A stretch of DNA of 64,000 nucleotides from Symsagittifera roscoffensis (lineage: Eukaryota > Xenacoelomorpha > Acoela > Convolutidae): positions 83,065,574 through 83,129,573 of the forward strand of contig NC_087063.1 of NCBI RefSeq assembly GCF_963678635.1, written 5' to 3'. The first letter of the stretch is position 1. Each line of letters starts with the position of its first letter. The notes below the pieces were generated by a model. That model was not told the origin of the DNA and searched no databases. It was given only the letters and a program-made list of their open reading frames with translations. The position numbers were made by a program, and so were the translations under genes. Positions 37,392 to 48,075 of this stretch are shown piece after piece.

Positions 37392-38115
37392 TAGCTACAG
37401 ATAGATTCTCAAAATTTCCATCGGTGGAAGTTACGAAATCTACAAGCGGGAAGTGCACGGTAAAATTCTTGTGATCGTATATCGTCACACATGGGATTCC
37501 GGAATCGATTCGCTCTGATCAATTTTCAGGCTTTAAAGGGAAAACTCTACAAAATTTTTGTTCGGAACTCAATATCGAAAATTCTGTCCGGTGGGGGACC
37601 ACCGAGCCTGTGGTTTGGTAGAACGTACAATACAAACGATAAAAAGAAGATTGGGGGTGATGCTGCTCGAAGAAAATAATAAATCGTGTCTTAGTATTAT
37701 AATGAGAGATTTGCGGTGGAACAAGCAGAAAATTTTACAAGTATCCCCATTTAAAGCGCATTTTGGCAGACTACCAAAAATGGAATTTAAAATTGTGAGG
37801 GATAGGTTTTTAAACAATTCTGATTATTTAGACAAACAACATTTGGAACGCTCAGCATTGACGGCATCTCAATTGAAACGCAGAATCGACCAATCAAGAG
37901 AGAACCTCAAAATAGTACGAAAAGGACAACTCAGCAGAGATAAAATCCCACTGCACAAGCAGCAACTAACCTCGGACAGGGATAGAGAGAGGGCTAAAGC
38001 CCTAGAGGAGCTGCTGGAGGCGAACGCCCGCTGGAACAACGAGAGAAGAGATGCGGCTAAAAATGATATCAGACGAACAGTGGACGAGACTGGACTACTA
38101 AATCCTGATCTATGA
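37392..38115 (+). pseudogene. Integrase core and C-terminal part, element 1
   Basis: Translated pieces in different frames continue the core: VATDRFSKFPSVEVTKS, IRSDQFSGF (second acidic residue, near 37500) and GLVERTIQTIKRRL (catalytic Glu, near 37615). The frame 37558-38115 then runs through MRDLRWNKQKILQVSPFKAHFG, the usual post-core text, into a basic coiled region. An in-frame TGA near 37472 and at least two shifts make it inactive. Confidence 0.82.
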
Positions 38116-38790
38116 AAGGAGATGATATATTCATGGGAGAAAGGATTTATTGAGAAAAAAGTAGAAGATCAAAGTAAATCTCCACCTAAGACAATACTTA
38201 GAAAGGACCCGTTAAGAAAAAGTGGACAAGCACTCACAAAACAATTGAAGGGGAAAATCGCTTCCGAAACAGACTGAACTATCAAGACGTCTACAGGCTC
38301 TATCTATCGGAAGTCGGATATTGCACAATCGAAAACAGTTTTAACACAGGAAAGTCAGCGGAGTGCGACTAAGAGCCCATCGGCGGAACCTACGAAAACA
38401 TTTCAAAGGATCAGTTCCCCTGAATTACTCGAGGATATAGGGTCCGATGAAGAATTGCAACGAGACATGGAGATAGCGGATACGATGAACCCCATAGATC
38501 GTTTCCAACAGAGCCAAACAGTAGTGACCTCAAAAGACACGGAAGCAGGAGGAGGCCTGAACTTAGCGATTAAGAGAGCAAAACCAAAATTGGCGGGTCC
38601 AAGTTCACCTGCAGAGGAGAGCGACAAAAAGAAGACGGAGAAGAAAGTTGAAGAAAAGAAGAACCAAAACAATCAACAACATGGGACAAGCCAAACTGCG
38701 ACGGCAGCCGATCCGGAACAGGAGCAATCAACTTCAAAGTCGGGAAAATTAGATCATAAAACTCAGACAAGGTGGAAACTTAGCTGCTTT
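38116..38790 (+). pseudogene. 3' terminal reading frame of element 1
   Basis: The open frame from 38455 encodes a polar, low-complexity tail rich in Lys, Glu, Gln and Ser. Its position matches the last frame of element 2 (39738-40661), which is also polar, so it is probably the integrase tail or an extra 3' product. I recognise no domain. The expected polypurine tract and 3' LTR are not found before the minisatellite text resumes. Confidence 0.5.
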
Positions 38791-38794
38791 TCGT

Positions 38795-38870
38795 CGCGAC
38801 CGTCAAAACATATCTATATTGGTCGAACTCGGTCGAAACATAGGGTTTTTGGTCGTTCCGGTTGAAATAT
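38795..38870. repeat. 22-bp minisatellite remnant right of element 1
   Basis: GTCGAACTCGGTCGAAACATAGG and neighbouring GTCAAAACATA match the array at 32004-32603, so the element lies within a once continuous array. Confidence 0.7.
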
Positions 38871-39187
38871 ATGCGTTTCGGGTTTCGCTGGACAAAACAA
38901 TAAGGTTGAAACCTCGGCCCGGTCATACAGATCTCATAGTAATCGAGAACCTCATGCCAAGTTGTTACTCCTTTCAACCGTGAACAATTTTTTCGTGTAC
39001 GGAAAGGAACAACATACAAGCTTTTCAGCTCCTTAACCGCTGTTGTATCCCTGTCCCCTGGTTAACAAGTGCATTAAAAAATTTTTTGACGTTTTTCTGG
39101 GTAATATTGCTTCACTCTCCAGCATCAAGGAGTTCACCATGGACACACACAAAAAAAACAGATGCAAAAATGTAAGTGACCTCCTAA
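38871..39187. other. Short intronic spacer between the two Ty3 elements
   Basis: No ORF or repeat that I can support. It ends with the ATAGG target duplication of element 2. Confidence 0.5.
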
Positions 39188-39192
39188 ATAGG

Positions 39193-39401
39193 TAATAAAC
39201 TATTCTAATTCTGTATCCGTATGTACAATTGCTGTACATAAACTTAAAAGAATAAAACTATTAAAAGGAAGTATGTGAATTAAGAAAGTTAAAAGAGCAA
39301 CTGAACATTATCTCATATCGACCAATGGTCGTAACTAAATTGGTTAACAGGTATTAATTAAATAATGAAGGTCACTTAAGACACTAAAACAAATCACAAC
39401 A
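39193..39401 (-). repeat. 3' LTR of element 2
   Basis: 209 bp, starting (- strand) with TGTTGTGATTTG and ending TTTATTA. It matches 45504-45713 along its whole length with scattered substitutions and small indels. It is the 3' copy because the polypurine tract lies beside it. Confidence 0.95.
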
Positions 39402-39414
39402 TTTCCCACCGGGA
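39402..39414 (-). promoter_or_regulatory. Polypurine tract of element 2
   Basis: On the - strand GGTGGGAAA lies directly before the 3' LTR, the site where plus-strand DNA synthesis starts in this family. Confidence 0.65.
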
Positions 39415-39737
39415 AAAAAAATAAAACTGCATACTAACTACATAACTCTATATACACTTCCTTTTTCCCCCTTCGAGAACAAACAAGACTTTAAAAACTG
39501 CACCATGAAGGTAAACATACAGAAGCAAAATAGAATCCACAATTGAGAGAGAATGTACAATGTACAGGGTGAATATACAGAATTACAAATTTACAAAGTA
39601 CAGTAACTAACTAAATTAAAACTAATCCACAACATGTACATTAACATGTACAATTGTATCTACAGGTAACTTTAAAAAAATCAGACGGTAAGATATGGGT
39701 CAAGTTTGTATTTTGCTCAGTTTATTTGATATGTGAG
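39415..39737 (-). other. 3' untranslated part of element 2
   Basis: AT-rich, no coding frame. It has repeated TGTACA motifs near 39555-39660, including ACATGTACATTAACATGTAC. Confidence 0.6.
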
Positions 39738-41144
39738 TTAAATAATTTGGTTGTCAAAATCATCAAGTTTAGCCCTCATTTCCGAATCAATAGTCGAAGA
39801 AATTTCACTACAGTTGTCTACCTCGTGTGGGGAGTCTTTCGTGATCTGGTTAGCTGATTGTGAAACCGAGGAATTGTCGTGGAAATGAGTCTTCGTAGGT
39901 GAAATTACTGGTCTGACCGTCGGGAGAGAGTTCTTTGATGACCAGGATAACGTCGTTTCCGCAACAAGAATTTGTCGGGGAGGGGCCTCCGCTAGTGGTG
40001 TCAATAAATCAGACGGTGATGAGACCGTGAAAGTTGCCCTGGGAATGTCAGGTGAAGAGGAGAATACTGAAGGTGACGCCCCTGTGTCATCTTTTTCTAG
40101 GACCAAGTCTATAAAGCGGCTATTTCTGAGAAACTGTGGGGGACCCACATTTCTGCGTGGTCTAGAGTGTCGAGGCATTATCTTCGGGCTGATCGTAGGC
40201 TCCGGAGTACTGTCTAACAGTATGGGATTATCTTGCGACCCTTCTGCTTCTGTTGAGTCGGGGATAATAACGATCTCCCGGAGGTCGGTGTTCGCTGGCC
40301 TTTCTGAGCTCGGGTGTGGGGATTCGACGGTACCTATAACACTTAAGCTCTGGTTAGATTCGGAATGATGGCTCTGAGGTATATTATTATTGGTCATATC
40401 GTCGAAGTAATCATCGATTATTCCGTCCCACGAGTCTAGGTTTAAAGAAGATGAGGAACCTGAAGAGATTCGAGAAGAATCTTGAGTGGCCACGCTCACA
40501 GTCGGTGCACTAGTCCCTGCTCTGGTGTTGAACGCTCTTGAGGTGCCTTTTTCCGAATGCCCAGAGGGTGTCGATACTGCTTTCTTTGGTGGTGAGAGTT
40601 TCCTTTTTTCAGCTAAACTCGAATGGGTATACAGTTTATGCCCGGTGGGTGTCTGATTCACTCTTATTTTGTAGGCCCGGGGAGTATTTTTCCTTTGATA
40701 GCCAGATCCGATTTGCGTAAAACGTGCCCGTTGTCAAGGGTTATGGTGTGTTCTGAAGAGTCATTGATATCCTTCTTAACTAGATTAAAATATGGATCCC
40801 TATTTTTCCTGTTAGACACCTTTCTAGATAAATTACCTCCCATGACTGCTTTTCTTTTTGCAAGCGGTTCTGAAGCTCGTTTATTGTCGTCCGGGTAGAG
40901 TGACTGTCCTAGATAGTGGCACGTTGTCTTCGGGGTCTGACGTGCTGTCCTTTTCCTGGTCCAGATATCCATCATCTGCCCCGTCGTGGAGTACCCAGTT
41001 AGTGGCCCGATCTTTGGACAAGATATCTTTCCCTTTATCTAAATGGTCAATATCGGACATAAGCTTTTTCCACCTAGTGTTCGCTACTCTATTAAAAAGT
41101 TTCTCAAAAGGGGTACAGCCGATCGCGGATTGCTTCGAGATTCT
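39738..41144 (-). pseudogene. Integrase C-terminal tail, element 2
   Basis: Read from right to left, a frame at 40664-40975 contains TITLDNGHVLRKSDLAIKGK, and a second frame at 39738-40661 (307 codons) is polar and rich in Ser, Pro and Thr. The second includes HSRPRRNVGPPQFL, similar to the short basic segment seen at the end of Ty3 polyproteins. The two frames overlap out of phase. I cannot say whether the tail is part of integrase or a separate 3' product. No transmembrane segment or envelope feature is seen. Confidence 0.6.
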
Positions 41145-42354
41145 CTAATTCCAAATAATTTTTTTGATCGACTCGATTAGTGACGGCTTGGGTAATTCGA
41201 AAGACATTGCCAGTAGTTTCGATGTAATTGTGTAAATTAATCTTTCCACTAGCCCATTGGATTTGTGGTCGCCGACTGTGCAGTAAATAATTTCCATGTT
41301 AAAATTTTCACAGAAGTTTTTGAAATCATGTGATAAGAAGCATGACCCATGGTGGACTCTAATTTTTCTTGGGAACCCACGAAGATGACAGTAATCGTTT
41401 AAGAATGAAATTACATTTCTAGTAGAGGTATTGTTAACGATCTTGGACGAAGGGAACTTTGTATAGCGATCAATGCAAAAAAGGATGTATTTATTGTTAC
41501 CCCAGAACGAGTCCAACGGTCCCGTAAAGTCCAGATTAATTTCTTTGCTCGCGGATGTCAACATCGGAAGTTTCGAAATTTTATGGGTGCCTAGTAAAAC
41601 TTTAATGTTCTTACCAGCTTTTAAAAATTGGCTACATGTTCTCCCGTGATGGTAGATTTCCCGATAAATGTGCGTCTTCGGTAAGAGATTTCATCCCAAA
41701 CTGTCCTGGATGAGTTTCATGGAGCATCGAATGGAAATTTCCCCTGATAGAAGCTGGGACAACTAATTTGTTATCGAGCAAAAATAAATCGGCCTTCACA
41801 TGTAGATCTTTGGCATAGATTTTCATGTAGGCTCCGTGTATGCCCATTGATCGATTCGTCTTTACCGTCTCGATCAAGTTTCACAGCACCTTATCTTCCC
41901 TGGTCATAATCTGCAGCAGTTTTTTTGAGCAGTGGTTTTCAGGGCGAATCGTGGAATTTGGTAGGTTTAGGTCCGCCTTGTATCTTCTTACGAGGTCCGC
42001 GTGGTCGGGTGAAAGTCGGTCATCTCTGAATTTGAGGGCGATATTATGTTCTTCGGGGATGATCAGTAGAGGTTCATTCACTTTATCCATTGGAAATTCT
42101 AGCTGTTTTTTGGAGGATGGTATAAATTGTCTGTTTTCTAATATAAAATGTAGCAGGACTTTGTCCGTAAAGGTAATACTTTTAAAAATAAATTTCGAAT
42201 TATCGAAAGGTTGACAATTTGTAGTACAATTTTCTGTCCAAGAATGATGATTGTGACAAATTTTGATCGACCGAGCAATACAAGATATGATAGCAGCAAT
42301 AATTTTGAGATTAAGTAAAGCTAAAGAGCTATTCAACCGATTCTGACCAATCAC
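41145..42354 (-). pseudogene. Integrase N-terminal and core domains, element 2
   Basis: The frame 41881-42354 precedes and 41632-41877 carries LHETHPGQFGMKS, the HX3H half of the zinc domain. The CX2C half reads TCSQF after a frame change, so its second Cys is lost. The core (41145-41564) has INLDFTGPL (first Asp) and NGLVERLI (Glu). The middle acidic residue is His: VHHGSCF with the first His at 41352-41354, where element 1 has Asp in the equivalent place. Without the DDE triad integration would not work. Confidence 0.85.
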
Positions 42355-42393
42355 GTCGCTTGAAGTTTCGTTTCCCGACGGGACTGTAATAAC

Positions 42394-43880
42394 TCAAAAA
42401 TTAGTATTTGCAGCGACCGCTGGTCTATCTACAGTATTTACAGTAAAAATTTTAGAATATTGTTTATTCAATGAAATGTTCTGAATTTTGTCGATTGAAG
42501 CGACTACAAATTCGTCGTCAGAATGAAAAATTGGGAGGGCTTTGCCCGAAGGGAGTCTAGATAAAAGGTCTGTAAAACCCATGTATTTTCCTGGTAAATG
42601 CGAAATTTTAAAATTGAATGGTAACAGTCTGTTCACCCAACGGGTCAATGGACTATGCATTGTTTTATTCCCATGATTTGCTGAAAGTGCTGATAGTAAT
42701 GCTTTATAGTCTGTTTTTATTTGAAATTCAGTTCCATGCAGGTAGTTTCTAGAGTGTTCAATTGCCCTTACGATTCCCAGCAACTCCAATTCGATGGTAG
42801 AATACTTCATTTCATGGTTATTCAAAAAACTGGATGCAAACGCGATTTTTTTCCACTGGTCGCCCTGTAATTGTTCTAGGGTCGCCCCTAGTCCGTTGTG
42901 TGAAGCATCCGTTTTCAGTCTTGTCTTCTCTTTTATATCAAAGTGGCTGTTTTCTGTGATATTTACGATTTCCGCTTTTAACTTCTCAAACGCTATGGAA
43001 TCGTTATTTTCCCATTTGTAGATTGATTTTTTGTTTAGTAGTGGGCGAAGGGGAGAACTTAATGTCGATAAGTTAGGAACGAATTTTCCGTATTGGTTTA
43101 TCGAGCCGAAAAATAAACGTAATTCGGAAATATTCTTGGAGGTTGGCAAATTTTTTATTGCGTCTGCTTTACCGACCAAAGGTCGTACTCCATCGCCAGA
43201 AATTTTGAAGCCAAGCCATTCGATATCTGATTTAAAAAATGCGCATTTCCCCCATTTAACTGCCATGTTGTTCTTATCTAATATTGATAAGATTTTATAC
43301 ACTATTGATTTGTGTTCTTCCAAGGATCCACGCGAGGCTACCAGGATGTTGTCTATGTAACAATTTGTGAAAGGGATATTTTTCAACAGAGAGTCCATGA
43401 CCCGTTGGAATTCATTTGGCATGTCCCCCAGTCCGTAAAATCCCGTCAAAAATTGATATGTTCCGGTAGTTTCACCGCCTACTATGCTAAAATTGCACTG
43501 TTTACTTGTTTGTTCGCATAGTTTGATTTGGCTATACGCGTTTTTCAGGTCTAGATTACTAAACCAAAGTCGCCCGTTAGATTTCTCTGAGATTTGAAGA
43601 GCCACGTTATCTATAAGTTCATGGATGTTCGGCATTTGAAACTTTTTTTTAAAAAATTGATCGTTTAATAATTTGGAATCTAACGCCAGTTTAATCGAAG
43701 CATCTTTTTCCGGGTAATTACAATTGGGCTGATAAAACAATCTTCGTCGCATTTCTCTAATTTTATTATGTGACCTTCTGTTTCCATTCTTTTTAATTCT
43801 TCGTTCAACCCTTTGGATTCTGTTGGTTTAAAAGGTGAGTGAAAATGTGTTTCTTTTCGGTCGTTAGGTATTTTCCCCAC
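42394..43880 (-). pseudogene. Reverse transcriptase and RNase H, element 2
   Basis: The first segment, 43680-43880, has MGKIPNDRKETHFHS and CDEDCFISPIVIT. After one shift near 43745 a 452-codon frame carries the rest: FQMPNIHELIDNV, SNLDLKNAYSQIKL, TYQFLTGFYGLGDMP, LGFKISGDGVRP, LRLFFGSINQYGKF, then RNase H TDASHNGLGATLEQ, STIELELLGIVRAIEH, TDYKALLSAL and LTRWVNRLLPF. The catalytic motif reads YIDN at 43348-43359, with the second Asp changed to Asn, which in this enzyme family abolishes polymerase activity. RNase H residues look intact. This is the longest intact frame of either Ty3 element. Confidence 0.9.
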
Positions 43881-43943
43881 TCTAGTGAATATTTTTTGAA
43901 CTCGTTAAAAATCTTGTCAGATAAGGAATGTAAGTTTTTGTAC

Positions 43944-44438
43944 TCACTCTCGAGTGTGGGTTGATTGACCATGCAGATTGGTTGGGGGGCATTTCCTCTG
44001 TGTCACTTCTATGCCCAGCTCGGGTAAATTGTCGTTCCCCAGGATGTTTTGTTTATGTCCGCCAATTATGAAGAACGGGATTTCTTCGCTGATCCACCCA
44101 TTGGACTGTGTTCTGACAATTATTTTTCCCAAGATATTGATCGTGTCGTTGGTAAATCCGCAGTATAATTCTTTTATCCTTTTCTCCACTGGGTGTACTT
44201 TGAGGTTCGGATATCTCAGTTTAATTTCGTGTAATACGTTCTGTTTTAAAAAACTTACGGGGCTTGCTGAATCTACAGGTATGTTGACATTTACAATCAT
44301 ATCCCAGCCGATGCCTAAGTTCAGGAGTTTCTTTGTTTCGAGACCGTTTTTGTCGTATATATTTCTAACGCTCAACACCGAAAAATCGTCATCGTCACTC
44401 TGTATGTACTCGTCATACGCATTTATAACTTTACACAA
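43944..44438 (-). pseudogene. Protease region, element 2
   Basis: 164-codon frame. Active-site text is VNIPVDSASPVSFLKQ, aligning with LTVDTGSPVSFL in element 1; Asp is kept but Thr-Gly has become Ser-Ala. The flap/C-terminal text IIGGHKQNILGNDNLPELGI follows the usual ILG pattern. Upstream in the same region is an acidic stretch (SDDDDF). Confidence 0.8.
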
Positions 44439-45502
44439 TTCTTGGTCTTCCGCCCACGAGTTTTCCGGAGGTGCGTATGTACAATTCTTGGTATTTACAT
44501 AATTATCTGATACAGTATTTACAGTTGGTCTCTTGTTGCGTAATTTACATAATTTGGCAAAGTGTCCTTTCTAATTACGATTTTTACAGGTTATGTCCTT
44601 CGCTGGGCAGACGTTTAAGTGCCCTTTCCTAAATGCATTCCCACATTTCATGCACGAGTTACTCGTTCAAGGTTTAGGCTCGGTTCCTTTTTGATCTGAT
44701 TGTGATTATTGAAACATTTAAAAGTTGTCCCGTTGTTCAATGACCGTGACATATTTGTCAATTTCTGGTGATAAAAATATCCCTTTTCGTCAATTAAAGC
44801 TTGATTAAGTGCTTCAGACGGGCTCATGGTTGCTGACAGTAGTTTCTTCTGGGTATCTGTGTTCTTCATGTTGCAGATGAAAATGTCCTTTATCCACTCT
44901 GCCTCGTCAGATTCCTTGATGTTGCACGTGCTGGCCAAATCCGTCAGGGCTCCCCAGAATTTTTCGTACGACTAGCGGTCTTTCTGCTTTCGATTTAATA
45001 ATTTATATTTTTCGAATGTAGTGTTGGGCGGTTTGTTGAATGCTGCGTCAAGCAAAGTCCAGAACTCGGAGAAATTTATTGATAAAATCTTGACTCTCGG
45101 GTTTTTCTGTGTAAAGACTCTTTTTCCTTCGCTCCCTAAGGCTAGAAATAAAATTTATCGCAGTTTCTTGTCCGCCTCCGTTCGTCTCATTCCATTAAAT
45201 TTCCTCTTTTCTTCGTTAATCCGCTTGTCTTCGGCGGATTCGTACTGTTTCATCGCGTTTTTGTTCCTAATCTCTCTGTTGGCTGTTTCCGTGTCTGACT
45301 CGCTGCCTGTTGCTTGTTCCAAAATTAATATTTGCGTCTCTGGTATCTCTGGTCCGTGCAGACTCTCTAAATCCAGATTTTCTTTGGCAATGATCGCCAA
45401 TTGAAATTGGTCGCTCCATTGGGTCCAGGCATGCGGTGGCTCCAGGGTATGGTTAGGCCAAAAGGGGGAACTCCACGCACGTTCGAATTTTTAGACTGCG
45501 CC
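44439..45502 (-). pseudogene. Gag with zinc knuckles, element 2
   Basis: The start ATG at 45500-45502 overlaps the primer-binding site, as in element 1. A missing base in a T run (around 45460) breaks the frame before FWPNHTLEPPHAW, which aligns with element 1 Gag. Later pieces, 45155-45400 and 44648-44938, contain charged capsid text and TCNIKESDEAEWIKDIFIC. Near 44550-44660 the first knuckle CX2CX7HX3C is intact, while the second has lost its second Cys and carries a stop. At least three lesions make it a pseudogene. Confidence 0.8.
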
Positions 45503-45503
45503 A
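45484..45503 (-). promoter_or_regulatory. Primer-binding site of element 2
   Basis: On the - strand TGGCGCAGTC directly follows the 5' LTR and overlaps the Gag ATG. TGGCGCAGTC is also seen in some insect Ty3 elements that use tRNA-Ser; I recall this and have not checked it. Confidence 0.6.
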
Positions 45504-45713
45504 TAATAAACTGTTCTAATTCTGTATACCTATGTACAATTGCTGTACATAAACTTAAAAGAATAAAACTATTAAAAGGAAGTATGTGAATTAAGAACGT
45601 TAAAAGGACAACTGAACCTTATCTCATATCGACCAATGGTCGTAACTAGATTGGTTAACAGGTATTAATTAAATACCGAAGGTCATTTAAGACACTAAAA
45701 ACAAATCACAACA
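45504..45713 (-). repeat. 5' LTR of element 2
   Basis: 210 bp, the partner of 39193-39401, with the primer-binding site adjacent on its 3' side in element orientation. Confidence 0.95.
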
Positions 45714-45928
45714 ATAGGTTCTTTTGTGTACACCCCACCCCCAACCTAATGTTGAGAATGTTAGAGGAAGTTACAACCGTGTGAGACAAATTTTACTCAG
45801 AAATTCAAGGACTGACATCCAGATGGAGACTCCCATCTAATTGTAAATTTGCTAAAATGCGATAAAAAACGACAACTAGAAAAATCATTGTGACACATTT
45901 GCGAAATTTATTTTTGATTAAGAATTAA

Positions 45929-46145
45929 CGGCTCTTTTCCAGTCAACCCCCTTTCAAATTCAATTTTGAAAAGTTTATTTAACGTAGTCATAATGCAATA
46001 AAATTTGACGTAGTGAACAAATCGACAACTGTGAACAGATTTTTTCTTCATGCTTTACAGCGTAACATCACGCATTTAGCCGTAAAAACACGTAAAACAA
46101 ACAGAAAACTCGGTATTTTGAAAGGGGGGAACTGGAAAAGAGCCG
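45929..46145. mobile_element. MITE, family A, complete copy
   Basis: 217 bp with terminal inverted repeats of about 30 bp: CGGCTCTTTTCCAGT followed by CCCCCTTTCAAA at the left, and its complement at the right. AATTAA lies on both sides (45923-45928 and 46146-46151), a probable target duplication. No coding capacity. Relatives are at 46323-46446 and 59138-59382. The superfamily is not clear. Confidence 0.85.
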
Positions 46146-46322
46146 AATTAACTTCCCGTTTGAGACCATTAATTCATTGAAACTGCATCATCCTTTTGGA
46201 CGGTTTTACTCTAATAATTTGTCGATCTTTCGTAATATACTCGATGCAATTTTTAATAAAAACTTTCAGTTTAATGTTTCGCGTTTAGGGATGGAGGGTA
46301 TAAAATAAAGTTTCGTACTTTT

Positions 46323-46446
46323 GGCTCTTTTCCCCGCCGCTCAAGTTTCATTGCATTTATGGCAAACGTTAAAGTAGTGTTTCAGAATTGAAGTTCAAAT
46401 GTCGAAAATCTGATTTCGTTGAAAACAATGAGTCTGGAAAACAGCC
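46323..46446. mobile_element. MITE, family A, short copy
   Basis: It starts GGCTCTTTTCC and ends GGAAAACAGCC, matching the termini of the copy at 45929. Only 124 bp; the interior is diverged or deleted. Confidence 0.6.
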
Positions 46447-46537
46447 AATTTTTTTACTCTAATTTCATGCAATTTGCTGGGGGCTAAAATGGAAAAGTTA
46501 CCTCTGGTTTTGAAATTTGGAATTTTTAGGAATTTCA

Positions 46538-46557
46538 GCTCTTGTGGCGCAATCGGC

Positions 46558-46594
<37 letters not shown>

Positions 46595-46611
46595 GAGCCC
46601 ACCCAGGAGCG
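46538..46611 (+). tRNA. tRNA-Asn (anticodon GUU)
   Basis: This 74-nt sequence folds into a full cloverleaf. The acceptor stem is GCTCTTG/CAGGAGC with one G-T pair, the D arm is GCGC...GCGC, and the anticodon stem is TTCGG/CCGAA with loop CTGTTAA. The T arm is GGTGG-TTCGAGC-CCACC and the discriminator base is G. The Pol III A box (TGGCGCAATCGG) and B box (GGTTCGAGCCC) are good. CCA is not encoded, as expected of a eukaryotic nuclear gene. It lies in intron 1 of the EF-hand gene on the same strand. Confidence 0.97.
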
Positions 46612-46970
46612 AAAAAAGTGTTTTCCTATCATTCAAGAGCGCTTTTTCCAAACTAAATCAATTCATCAAATAACCTTGGATACTACATGGATTCAAAAAA
46701 CCGTTAAGGTTCTTTTCAAATATACATCCCCACCCCTAAATAATGAAAAGCTGAAATGAAAAATTTTGGACCAAGTTAAAATGCTCCCTCCGCTCCTCCA
46801 CGCCGTTTGGGGGGCGTGGTTGGTGGGGGGGGGGGGGGTTATGATGTTAATTTGGTGGCTTGGTTCTGGGTTCCAATTTTCAGCAGATGTAAACCAAAAT
46901 GTTACTACAAAATTGAATCGCTATTGCAAAGAAAGTGTGCATATCAATATGGTACAGGCAGAACGAAGCC
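46612..46970. other. Intronic spacer with a G14 run
   Basis: A run of 14 G at 46825-46838 lies in a G-rich patch. Overlapping Gly-rich ORFs are compositional. Nothing else seen. Confidence 0.6.
46621..46624 (+). terminator. Pol III terminator of tRNA-Asn
   Basis: TTTT nine bases after the tRNA end. Confidence 0.65.
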
Positions 46971-48075
46971 AACCCGGGTTAAAAAACTTCTTATCATACA
47001 ATTTCCAAATATGAAAAACTTCTTGTCATGCAATTTCATACGTACGGAAAGTTGTATGAAATTTCTATGACAAGCATTTTTCCATAAATGAAAATTTCAT
47101 GACAGGTATTTTCCATGAACCAAAAATTCGACTTTTTGTTAGTAAATTTCATTTCTGAAAAACTTTGGGCTGTGTTTGTAATCGAACGCAAGTGTTAAAG
47201 ACGTTTGTTTACTCAAAGCACCAAAGGTTGGACGCTCTTGCATATACAATGCCGAGAAAATGACCTTAATTGTCTTAGAGATATCGTTCACACATGATAT
47301 AAGGAAGGTAACAAACTTTTAATTTTTGGCTTTTTGATTTTTTAAATTTTAATTCCTCAAAAGTTGTTAGTTGTGTTCGTAACCGAACACAAGTGACAAT
47401 ACCTTGTTTACTCAAAGTAGAGTAACCAAAAGTTTGACCATCTTGCACTAAAACTGCATTGGAAACGTCCTGAAACATCTTGGCTCTATCTTACACAAAT
47501 AATATAACGAAAGTATCACCTTTTTAAATTTTGGCAAAAGTTTTCAACGATGAGTATTTTAAAAATTTGAATTTTATAATTATCAGACACTGATCAAGGC
47601 AAAAACAAACACGCTATACAAAAAAATAGGAATTATCAGCGTTTTTGAAAAAAAATATTAAGCAAAGATGAAAAACATCCAACATTAGTGCACGTTATGC
47701 ACATAAAAAATTAAACTTTGCATGCAAAAATTTTTTATGGAAAATGTTTGCTTGAAAATAGAAAAAAAAAGCAAAAAAGTTTTGAAGCATTTTCAAATTG
47801 ACTCAAAAAAATTTTTTTGTCGCCATCAAAAAATGCTAGTCATTCAATTTCCATATATAGGAATTGTATGATAAGCATTTTTTCACAACCAAAAACCTCG
47901 GTTTTTTATCACCAAACTGTTTTATCAGAATCAAACAGCCGAAGAAATTAGTTTAAATCTTTTTTCAACAATTTTTCGAAACTGTTTGAAAATTGTAGGA
48001 GAAGCATTTTTCCTCACACTTGATGTATGGAATTGTATGACAAGCATTTTCTGTGTATGGAGGTCAACCCGGGAA
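46971..48075 (+). mobile_element. Inverted-repeat element, family C, copy 1
   Basis: It begins AACCCGGGTTAAAAAAC and ends GGTCAACCCGGGAA. The interior has paired stretches of CATACAATTTCC and GGAATTGTATGA that can form stems, and a block with TGTGTTCG-TAAC-CGAACACA. That block is partly duplicated within this copy (about 47160-47330 and 47345-47540). Non-coding. Two more copies follow. Confidence 0.8.

Larger units (their letters stand above)
32604..38790 (+). mobile_element. Ty3-type LTR retrotransposon, broken copy (element 1)
   Basis: In order this carries a 5' LTR candidate, a primer-binding site, Gag, zinc knuckles, protease, reverse transcriptase, RNase H, integrase and a 3' reading frame, which is the Ty3 order (integrase last). 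I count in-frame stops at 33742, 34090 and 34964, and frame changes near 34290, 35228, 35690, 35830 and 37391, so it is not autonomous. I find no 3' LTR; sequence after about 38790 returns to the 22-bp minisatellite. It therefore inserted in that array and lost its 3' end. It is related to element 2 at 39193-45713, which faces the other way. Confidence 0.9.
39193..45713 (-). mobile_element. Ty3-type LTR retrotransposon with both LTRs (element 2)
   Basis: 6.5 kb, reading on the - strand. It is bounded by two LTRs of about 210 bp that are close to identical, and by a 5-bp direct repeat ATAGG at 39188-39192 and 45714-45718, the target-site duplication expected of Ty3 integrase. From the right end it holds the primer-binding site, Gag, zinc knuckles, protease, RT, RNase H, integrase, a polar tail and a polypurine tract. 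It is complete in structure but coding is broken by several shifts and stops, and key residues are changed in RT and integrase. The LTRs differ at roughly a dozen positions, so insertion is not very recent. Confidence 0.95.

Noticed and set aside
38700-39190. 3' LTR of element 1
   Set aside because: I compared it by eye with 32610-32845 and found no matching stretch.
39738-40661. Envelope-like third gene of element 2
   Set aside because: No signal peptide, membrane segment or cysteine pattern; a basic RPRRN segment fits an integrase tail better.
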